From: Chaetorhynchus papuensis
Lineage: Eukaryota > Chordata > Aves > Passeriformes > Rhipiduridae
Direction of reading: 5' to 3'
DNA: 64,000 bases
Assembly: GCA_013396525.1 (NCBI GenBank)
Contig: VWYX01000752.1
Span: 344,305-408,304, forward strand
Shown: positions 1-21,400 of the stretch, piece by piece
Layout of the letters: the number at the start of each line of letters is the position of its first letter
Position numbering within the stretch: the first letter of the stretch is position 1
Program-made: the position numbers and the translations under genes
The notes under the pieces: model-generated
The model's input: only the letters and a program-made list of their open reading frames with translations
The model's database searches: none
What the model was told of the DNA's origin: nothing

Positions 1-12085
<12,085 letters not shown>

Positions 12086-12426
12086 AGGTTTAGGAAATGG
12101 CCCATCAGAGACAGATGCCAGACCAAAGACAGACTGTGCGACGAGAGACGGGTGGTGAGCACCTGTTGAAGATTTATGCAGAAGATCCACCAAGCCAATC
12201 ACCTGTTCGAGGACCAGGCAACCGTTGAACGCTGTCTCTGAGAATGTATTCTTTAGGCTCTCTCAAACTTTTGAAACCCAGCTTTAAAATAAGGACCCCT
12301 TCACTTCCCTTTTGTTCTATTCTCACAATTTAACATAAACTCGTTAGTCTTTTTTATTGTTCTTATTATTCCCCAACAATTTTAGAACTTGGTTTAATGA
12401 AGCTTTCTCTTCTGAGTTCACTGGTT

Positions 12427-12475
12427 AAAAAAAAAAAAGAAAAGAAAAAACCAACAAAAAAAAAAAAAAGAAAAA
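12427..12475 (+). repeat. A-rich low-complexity tract in IGF2BP3 3'UTR
   Basis: Two A runs joined by GA-rich sequence, about 50 bases. It is a likely internal-priming site for oligo-dT. Confidence 0.8.
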
Positions 12476-12719
12476 GGCATTGCTCTTATAGGTCCAGTTG
12501 TAAAAGAAGAAACACATTTGGAGGGTGGGATTGCGGGTGGGCTAGGGTTAGAGCAAGGGTATTGACAAGAGTTTAAGTGTTAGTCCCAATGTTGAAACAA
12601 GTGGCATTTTTTAAAAAGAATTTGGTTGCATTTTTACATAACACTGCCATGAATAACCTAAGGGAAGTGTTGAATGGTGTTGGCCAGGGCATAAAAAGAT
12701 AAATATGCATTTTACTAAA

Positions 12720-12727
12720 CTACCTCA
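12720..12727 (+). promoter_or_regulatory. let-7 8-mer seed match in IGF2BP3 3'UTR
   Basis: CTACCTCA is the full 8-mer complement of the let-7 seed with the flanking A. IGF2BP genes are known let-7 targets. Confidence 0.65.
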
Positions 12728-12736
12728 GGCATTTAG

Positions 12737-12743
12737 TACCTCA
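12737..12743 (+). promoter_or_regulatory. let-7 7mer-A1 seed match in IGF2BP3 3'UTR
   Basis: TACCTCA lies only 9 bases after the first 8-mer; such close pairs usually exclude simultaneous Argonaute binding. It is weaker than an 8-mer. Confidence 0.45.
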
Positions 12744-13730
12744 ATGAGAAATTGTTCCTTTTTTGCTTTTTTTTTTTGGTATTTTGTATACTTTATAAAG
12801 CTAATAGTTCTTGAGCATTTTATTTTTTTAAAAAAAATTAAAATTTGATCAGCCACCAGCCAGGAGTACTACAGACTTATCGGGGAAAAATATAGTAGAG
12901 CACTTCTAGCTGCTGGCTGATGGGAGTAAGGTGGGTAAAAAAAACACAGCCTCAGATTTCCTGAGGGCTTCAACACCATCATTTGTTTAAAAAAAAAATT
13001 CAGTGAATGTTCAAAAGATAGTGAATGATGCCAACATTCTGATAGCAGCAATGCCGTTTAGTTTTCTTTTAAGATGGGATGAAAAAGTTTGTGACGGTAC
13101 TTTTTTGGGAACAGGACAAGGAAGTGATGGCAAGAGGCTGGGGTTGGGGGAAAAATTTAGAAGGCTGCAAGAGGCTGAATTTTTTTTTTGTGCTACTTGA
13201 TTGAATGCATGAACCCTTTGTGCCTTTGACCATCACTACCTAATAATGCTACATTTAACCATTTGCAGCCCATTTGGACTTTGCCATTTTGTTCAAAGAG
13301 CAAGCTTCATCTTCAGTTTGATAGAACACTTGATCTGCTGGAGCATTTTTGAGGCCAGGAGGGTCTCTGCTGTCTGCAGATCACATCATACTGCTTTCAG
13401 TTACCACGATGGGGGAAGGTCAAACAGTGTTTGATCACATTGAAAGATAATGAAAGGCTAAGTTTACATATCCAGCCGCTGTTATGGGCCACACTAAGCC
13501 ACTTTGAAGGTTTTGAAAATGATTACAAGAAAAAAAACAAACAAAACAACAACCTCTCTAGCCTGGCTTATAATAGATGCAGCAGGATTTATGCACGTTC
13601 TGCAACCAACCATTAGAGGAGAACAAAAAATGTCAAAAGGCAGGGATAACAGGAAAGTTACCAAATTTTTTAATTTCCAAATGTAATTTGAATGATGATT
13701 GTGGTAATAGTGACACATTCAAGTTTCTAC

Positions 13731-13736
13731 AATAAA
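13731..13736 (+). terminator. Proximal AATAAA poly(A) signal of IGF2BP3
   Basis: AATAAA followed 22 bases later by a genomic run of twelve A (13759-13770). The A run may mimic a poly(A) tail in oligo-dT data, so this site needs care. Confidence 0.5.
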
Positions 13737-13743
13737 CTTCAGT

Positions 13744-13751
13744 CTACCTCA
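13744..13751 (+). promoter_or_regulatory. let-7 8-mer seed match at the proximal poly(A) region
   Basis: A second CTACCTCA, 8 bases after the AATAAA at 13731-13736. Use of that signal would cut the RNA at or near this site. Confidence 0.6.
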
Positions 13752-13800
13752 GTTTAAGAAAAAAAAAAAATGTGGCAACACATGGTGCATAAAGACTGCT

Positions 13801-13839
13801 GTGTGTGTGTGTGTGCGCGTGCGCGCCTGTGTGTGTGTG
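13801..13839 (+). repeat. TG/CG dinucleotide microsatellite
   Basis: Alternating purine-pyrimidine (TG)n-(CG)n-(TG)n tract in the IGF2BP3 3'UTR, interrupted once at 13826-13827. Confidence 0.9.
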
Positions 13840-13973
13840 GTCGACAGAGCCATGCTATTACCTCTGAACCTTTTTTTGTGATGTTTTTTTGTGCATGAGA
13901 TGATCAGAATCACCATGCTGCACTGATTTGAGGGGCACAGCGAGCAAAAACATTTGTTTCATCATTTTGTTAT

Positions 13974-13980
13974 CTACCTC
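13974..13980 (+). promoter_or_regulatory. let-7 7mer-m8 seed match in IGF2BP3 3'UTR
   Basis: CTACCTC followed by T. It is present only in the long 3'UTR form. Confidence 0.5.
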
Positions 13981-14592
13981 TTAGGTTCATGTTGAAATAG
14001 AGGCATTACTACATAGACTAGATAATTTTCCCAAAGATCATTGTTGTACAGATTAGATAATTTTGAAAATGGTCTGAAGTGTTTTTCCTGCATCTCTTCT
14101 TTACTAATTGGTTTAAAAACCACAAACTTATGTTGTAGTTTTAGCAAAGAAAAATGAGTTTCTTTTCCTTTTTTGACAGTGACCTTCATCTAGCCTTTAG
14201 GATAATTTTTTTTTTCTTACAATGAATTTAAAATTACTGAAGTATGAAAAGTACATAGCATTTTAATTTTTGTTGAGGCTTAAGTCAGTCGGACGTTCCT
14301 TTCTTAACATTTGAGAAGGATTTGACTTCGTTATTTTCCATTAAAAATTACTTTACAGATAGGCGCTGCATTTGCATCTGCTGATTTAAATACTGTCATC
14401 TCTCTTAAATTTCTAGATTTAATATGGTATCTCATGTTTTTCTTTTCAATTGAGACTTGGTAATTTGGAGTATTTGGGAATAGCTAGAAAGTAAATACTG
14501 TAAATGATTTCAGTATCCACAAAGTATGGATCATTATTTCATCTGTAATGTGCCCCCCAATGCAGCTCTACTTGCCAGATGCCTCTGAATGG

Positions 14593-14598
14593 AATAAA
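14593..14598 (+). terminator. Distal AATAAA poly(A) signal of IGF2BP3
   Basis: AATAAA followed by a GT/T-rich element (about 14626-14641), the usual arrangement of a strong cleavage site. I take this as the main gene end. Confidence 0.7.
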
Positions 14599-14639
14599 GA
14601 GTTTAACTCCTATCATCAGATAAAGTTGTGTGGTGTTTT

Positions 14640-17600
14640 TTTAAATTAATGAGGCATAGGGACAGACTGTCCCTGAGGATTTGCGGTGCTTTGATCAAAT
14701 TGGTTTTCTGTCCATAACTGGATAAGGATGAACAGTAACCTACAGGGATTCCATAACTGCTAGGACAGTCAGGTTACAATGTTTGCACTCCCTAAACCAA
14801 GCAGTGACTTCTGTGGCTTGTAATTCGTCTTCTCCCTCCCATCTAACAATGCTATACAGTCTGTAGGACAACCCCTGGTTCATGGTTTGCCTTGCACCCT
14901 TCACTTAGGCTGATTTGCTGTGGAAGGAATGTGGTCTCGACAGCCCTGACTGTCACAGCAAACATGAAGGAGATCATAAATGCAGTAATTTTTCTTTTGG
15001 GTGAAGGGTGGGGTGGGAGAGGGGAGGCAGTTTTTTACCCAGTCTTTACTGTGGTGGTCTTGGAGTCCTGAAGCTTTGTAACGAATGTGGCCCTAGAAGC
15101 CTGGACACGCAGAACCAGTCACACTGGCAAACAAATGTGCTGGCAACCTGTGTCTCGTCCCCAGCCATGACCACCCAGGCACACCACTTCCCAGTGAGGT
15201 GGTATCACTCCTCCATTTAGATCCTTATTAACATTATTTGGAGTAGAAATGAGACCAGATGTTTAACTGGTGAAGGATTTCACGTGAGAGGGAGGAGCTG
15301 GGGAATGAAGGAGCATAATGAATTACACAATTCTGTATCTTTCTAAACAGAACTGGAAAACCCAACTTGTTTTCTGAACTAGTGCACCCTCCTACTGGTC
15401 TTCACAGCTCATTTCCTGGGGCCAACCAGCAGAAAGAGGGAATTGAAGAAATTATGTCTGTAGAAGGCACTGCACAGAGTACTGCATTTCACAGGGCACC
15501 CTAAGCTCATTTCTCCATGCCAGTATCGAGCTTTCTTCTCAGAACAAACACCCTGTCATTTGAACATAGAAAGTCAAGCCTTGCTCTGTACTGCTGGTGC
15601 ATTTGTGACAGCTCAACCCCTGTTTTAAGCATTTGCTTAATCATGACATTTTTATTTGCTTCTAACCTTCCAGAGCTTTTATTCTTAAGCTGCAATTTCC
15701 AAGGCATGCGCTCTTTGTGTCAGTTTCCATTAACTGGAGCATGTGTGCTGTGCAAGACAGCCTGGGCTTGATATGGCACTAGGGTGTAGGATTCTCAAAC
15801 AAACACAAAAAACTGGTGAGAAAGCACTCAAGCTGGGCTGTAACAGATGATAGCTCAAGCGAAGGACACAAACAATGCTTGAAAACGAAGTTACTCAGAT
15901 GCAGCGCAGGAAATCAGTGAAATGATGACAAAAGTTTCACTTTGTGGTTTCTCCTGTTCATCTCATCATGGGATCCTTCACAGCCAAACCTACGTGTACC
16001 TGTCCAGGAGGACTGAATGCTGAGTCTGTAGATTCAGATTCTACAGACCCATTGCATAAGGTGCTTGGTATTTTTATTTTACCCAGAAATCACCTGCTCT
16101 ATCCAACTGGGATCACTCCCAAATGTTTTCTTTCCTAAAGGGCTTTAGTGTTGCATAGTACTGATCACCCAGGCTGTCTGGGTTAATTCCTATGTCCCAG
16201 CTTCTAGGAGCATCAGGCCGTAGTCTCACATGGCTGGCAGGTAACGTGGTTGGGGCGTTGCAGTAGCTCAGCAGAGATTAGAAATTCTTCTGTTAAATGG
16301 ATGAAGACCAAGTTCTTTCCCTGAGCTGGCAGTTCTGATTGCTTAATAGCAACCAGTGGATGTTCATAGAACTCCTTTTCACAACATGCTTTGGCAGTTA
16401 AGTCAGTTACAATTGTTTATTTTACTGGTTTTTGTCTCTTCTGTTTTCATTTTTTTGTCTTGTCTTACAGACTAGTACCCTTTTTCACCTCTAAGAATCC
16501 TAGCCTGTTCACACAGCTGTGCCCTCTCTTACTGCTATTTCTCGGTACTCCTTTTGTTACTGCTCTTTCAGACAGGATACTGTATGTGGTTCTGGTTACT
16601 AAATGTGGGTTCATATAATGGCATAGTGATTGCTGAACCTACCTCTATGCATCACATATTATTTATCCACAGCAGCAGTAAAAGGCAAATGTTTCAGGGA
16701 ATGAGTCAAAGTTACTCCTACGCATCCCTCCTAGGAGGAAATGCCTGATTTAGAACCCATCAGGCTGTAAGACAGCCAAGGTTATCTTTCTTCCATGTGA
16801 TACTTTCAAGAAGTATCATGAAGCATTCTGAAAACCTTTCTCTGCAGTTGTATTTCCCAACAGAATATTTGTTTTGTGGACAAAGCTCTTTTACCTGCAT
16901 GGTTTAACTAAAAAAATACCCTTTGCTTAATTGCAGAACTATCTGCTGCCTTGTATCAAAGAGCAAGTGAACTTGGAGGCAGTCATTCCTGAAAGAACAG
17001 GTTAGACACAGCAACAAAACATGGCATGAAAGAGAGGGAGAAGTGGCTTTTGGTTTGTTTGGGTTTTTTTAAATAAGCACACATACTTCCTCCTGAACAA
17101 CACAGCTACAGGCTCAAAAACCAGGCTCACTTTGAGCATTACAAACAGCAGCTGCTGTGCAGGGCAGAGATGCAGACAGGGCTTGCAGTAATTTGTGGGG
17201 CTATGGGGAGAAAAAGGTGATTACCCTCAGGATCTCCTGTTTCTGCTTTCTGATACATGACAGAGCAAACTTCTCCAGGAGGAAGAGAGCCTAATCCAGT
17301 GATGAAACCCCTGTCCTGTAGTAGAGAAAAGCATTTTGTCTTACACAAAGTTGGTTACCACCTTGAAGCTCTTCTAGCTGGTTATCAGACCATGCATCAG
17401 TCACACTAAGAACACACTGCACAGTGACTTCTCAAAGTGCTGAACAGTCCATTAGCAGCAAATAATGCTCAGTGACCAAGGGCTTCACTATTTTTTCCCA
17501 CTTCAGAGTTGAAGGTTTTCACTTCCATAGTGTGCTGTGTCAGCATCCCTTTTCAGAAAGTAGGTGAGTGAAAAACTAGGAGAGGAGTCAACTGCACACG

Positions 17601-17650
17601 CAGAATGAGCCGAATGCTTTAACATGAAAACAAGTAATTGACGCACTTCA
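14640..17650. other. Convergent intergenic gap between IGF2BP3 and MALSU1
   Basis: No gene is seen. Both genes point into this gap. A 9-bp inverted repeat (arms 16024-16032 and 16040-16048) is the only structure noticed. Confidence 0.6.
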
Positions 17651-17662
17651 GTTTAGGGCTTG

Positions 17663-17668
17663 TTTATT
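17663..17668 (-). terminator. Candidate MALSU1 poly(A) signal (distal)
   Basis: AATAAA on the minus strand about 620 bases after the MALSU1 stop. Other AATAAA copies lie at 17733-17738 and 17815-17820, so which one is used is unknown. Confidence 0.4.
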
Positions 17669-17814
17669 ATTATTAAAACCGGGTTTGCCTTGGCTGGAAA
17701 ACTGATTTACTGTTCTGATAACTCAAAGCACATTTATTTGTCACTGCTGCTCTTGGCTTTTATGTTCTCAGTAACACCAGTCTGTTTTCTGTCCCCCTTC
17801 AGACCATGACTTGC

Positions 17815-17820
17815 TTTATT
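17815..17820 (-). terminator. Candidate MALSU1 poly(A) signal (proximal)
   Basis: AATAAA on the minus strand, the first of three encountered after the stop codon at 18289. Confidence 0.4.
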
Positions 17821-18067
17821 GTGACCAGAAGCAAATGGCTTAACACAAGAAGCGTCATCTCAACTGTGCTATTTCACAGTTTTTCCTTGCAGCACTCCAG
17901 TCTGTTTTGCAGTGCCACTACAGGGTGTCTTTCAAAGATATTAGAAAAACAATTACTCTGGAGGCTGAGCACGATTCCCAGCTTAAGCAGCCGTCTTTGC
18001 CCCACTCTTGTCACTGCAAACTCCACTAAGACAGTGGCTCCCATGGGAAGCTCTGATAGGATTCCTT

Positions 18068-18147
18068 TGACATTTCATGGTTGGACTCTAGTCTTAAGGA
18101 CTCTTATCTTAAGGACTTTTTCCAATCTTAATGATTCTATGATTCTG
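18068..18147 (+). mobile_element. CR1 LINE 3' end fragment
   Basis: It reads CATTTCATGGTTGGACTCTA, then a CTTAAGGACT-type stretch (duplicated here) and TGATTCTATGATTCTG, the characteristic CR1 3' end. It lies antisense within the probable MALSU1 3'UTR. Confidence 0.8.
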
Positions 18148-18288
18148 CTCACCTTAGGCTTGTTCAGAACTCTACCTAGGCACATCCAATAAAAACACTG
18201 TTTTGTACTGATCAATTGTAGTGACTACTCAGTCAGTTCCCAAGACATGCCTCAGGCACACTCATTCTCTTTCCATGCAGTAGCTGCT

Positions 18289-18467
18289 TTAAGTTCTTGT
18301 CTCAAGATGATCACTGCTGTTAGGAGTCAGCCCAAATATAAAGTCTTTTGGCAGGGACTGTGGAGTCATCTGTGCTAACTGGTCATCGTAGGGACCAAGA
18401 GTCCACAGCTTCTCCAGTTCATAAACTTCTCGTGTCTCTGGCAGCATGAAATGCACCACTATGTTAC
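18289..18467 (-). CDS. MALSU1: MALSU1 coding exon 4 and stop
   Basis: Acceptor TTCTGTGCAG; GT completes Gly163, then [20 protein letters not shown] and the C-terminal tail to TAA at 18291-18289. The tail after PYDDQLAQ is variable in the family. Confidence 0.95.
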
Positions 18468-21400
18468 CTGCACAGAACAGAAATTCACAATAAATTAATG
18501 GGAACAGTAAAGCACTATTACACTTTCAGCTGAGCAAGGAGTTTGTCTTCCACCCCTTTTCTGGATAGATACAACATGTTAGCTGGAATGGTCCCTCCCT
18601 AAGCTGCTGACTCCAGTTCTCAAGTAGTGTTAGGAACTGGTCAATCCTTCAAAAGACTCCAAGACAACAGTAACAAGACATGAGGCACAATACTTTAAAA
18701 TAAGACACTACCACAAGGCTCCAAACCAAAGAAATTATGACTCCTATGGGACAGAAGAAAGTCAAAAGGAATTTTACTTGAAAGAGTCCCCCAAGGTGAC
18801 AGATGGATTTTCAGCTTTCTTGTATTGCCAACAACATTCAGCAAGAGCCAAGTAATTTTTCCTAGGTGTGTTGCTCATACTTGGCAGGTGGTTTTTACAA
18901 TGAAATTGGTCCAAACTTTGATGTAGTAAGTTTTTCTGGTTTCATTAATTCTGTGCAAACAGCAGTAGAGAATGTTAATTCCAGTGCTCATCTAATGCGC
19001 TTTTTTGTAGTTATGCCCTTAAATTCCAATTGATTTTCAGTTATCGCTGTCAATTATTATTATAGTTAAGTAACCAAGGCTCAACATCAGTGGCTGCAGT
19101 GCTCCTCACTCATCCATGCACTCTTAGGTCAAAACACCAAGCCAGGGCGTGAGATTCTAAATGTAGCAGTGAAGGGGAAATGCTTTTTGAATGCAGTCTT
19201 TTATATTTGTGTAGAGTTTCACACTTGGAGAATAAAGAATTAAACTCATCTTGTTAGGACTGAGGTTTAACCCTGTGTCATGGTATGACCTGGACAGTGA
19301 AAAAGTCTGTTTAATAGTTCACTGCTAAGGCAGTGTACAATGAGCCCCCATTTACCCAAACACGGATTACAGAAACGTGAGGAAACTGACTGAAGTAGCT
19401 TTTTTCCCCCACTATTGTTATATTCAGTAAGGGCCTGTTTTAGCCACTGAGGAGTGGCTACTGTTTTTCCTCAGTGCCTAAGATATTTAGTGGAAAATCA
19501 TTTAATATCTCAATGAGTTCGACAATTGGAATTCCTGAACAGCAGAGTATTGAGAACTTTCCACAGCAACCAGGGTTCATGGTGAGATGCTTCTGTCAAC
19601 AAAGAGCTCATGCAAACTTTGTTTTTGTCAGATTCACAAACATTTACCAAAATCAATGCACAGCCAGTCATCTGTTTCTTTTCCTTCGATCTGAGTATGA
19701 GGACCACCTTCTTCTTTCAGATGCTTGTACTGAAGAAAAAAAAGGAATGGCAGAAAACTAATTTACTCAAAAGCACTCAAACTTAATGGAGAAGCTTGAC
19801 TTTGCTGAGTTGTTTTAAAGCTTGAATGGTTTAGATTACTTCATATTGGTTTTGGGGTCTGCACAAAAGAAAAAGACGAATAAACACTTGCAGTAGTGGA
19901 AAATAGGTACAGATTTCTCAAATCTGAAATCCTAATGCTCTGGATTCCCATACAGTTGTCCAAGAATTTTGTAGGTATATTTTATCAAGATGAATACTAA
20001 ATACAATTGCTTACAGTAGTCTTTTAGTTACTGGGTCCCTATAGTTGCCACCACCATCAGGTTTCATTTCTGATACCTTCCACTGGTGGTTGAAGACACA
20101 GAAATGGAGATTATTCTCTTCTCAGATGGAAGGGAGTGGGGCAAACCAAGTTTCATCCCCTGTCGTGAGGAAGGCACTCAAACCAGCCTCCTGTCTCAAA
20201 GGCACATGCCCAACACTTGCTGCAAGGTGGGGGAAAGCACAACCAGCACACAGGTTTCCACCAGGGAACTGCTGCAGGAGAGGAGAGGGGGCAGCTCAAA
20301 GCAGGACTGCACACAGTCAGCCAGGGAAAGTGGGTAGTTCCCCACGCAGCACATGGTTTGAGAGGCTCAGCTCTCCCCAGCCAGGACATGAAGAACCCAA
20401 GCACCCACCAGAGCTGGAGAAATTTGACAAATCAAGGCTGAATAATGGTCACTTTCAGATCTAGCCATAACCTACTTGTTCCTCTACAAGGAGTATCCAT
20501 AGAAATGGCTCCAACAGTCCTTTCTGCCATGGAAGACAGAACACAAAATAACATGTACAAGCATGGCTGGCTGGCAAAAGAGTCCCACTTCACTGGGAAT
20601 GCAATTACCACAAAATGCAGCTGTTCCTGGTTGTTCCACACAACCAGGAACAGCTGGGTAATGACCCTAGTTTGCAAACCAGCATGGAAAACTTTCAAAA
20701 TGTTAACTCAGAACCAGTTCTACCTTCCTTTCTTTAAGATGGCTTGTGAGATATCTTCAAAAGACTCCAACAGTCTGCTCAAAATGCTAAAAAGCCCTGT
20801 GTGCACTGTCATCAGCTATCATCAGGTTGCAAAGGCTGATACCTGTTACAAGTTTCCAAGCCTTGTCTTTAAAGGCTTGGAAAGGTGAACAGATGACAAT
20901 AAAGCCAAGTGTTAGCTCCCTCCTCTACCATGAAACCAGATGGGGATGTGGGGCTTTGCCATTTACAAGCTCCTGGAAACAGAGCAGGAAGATCTCATGC
21001 TACACCCAAGCACCTCTGTGTTTTACTCTGAGTAAATCATAAGGGTTTAGGAATGGTACTAAAGCTTACCAGCTGCCTGGCAGCTCTCCAAAACACCTGC
21101 TCTGCTTCACATCTTAAGCTTCAGCTACCTTTTACCTAGAAAACTTCCAATGTGACATGAGCTCAGCCACTCCCAAGTACTTGCCCAGGTTTCCCAGTTT
21201 CTCAGGATGCCCTCTTGGGACACTATGTCTCCCAAGAAGCTCTGCCCTTGCAAAGTTGCTGCTTTTACAGCCACCAGAGGGTGCAGACGTGTTTGCAGGG
21301 TAGGTGGTATTCACTGATCTCTCCTGGTCTGGGGGGAAATGTAAAGCTGTCGAGGCTAGCAAGTTATACAAGCAATAAAGTACATATTAAGCACTTAGAT

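Larger units (their letters stand above)
12086..14620 (+). other. IGF2BP3: IGF2BP3 3' untranslated region
   Basis: AT-rich sequence from the stop codon to the last convincing poly(A) signal, followed by a GT-rich stretch (about 14626-14641) of the kind found downstream of cleavage sites. It holds let-7 seed matches, a long A-rich tract, a TG/CG dinucleotide tract and two AATAAA signals. The end is inferred, not observed. Confidence 0.75.
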
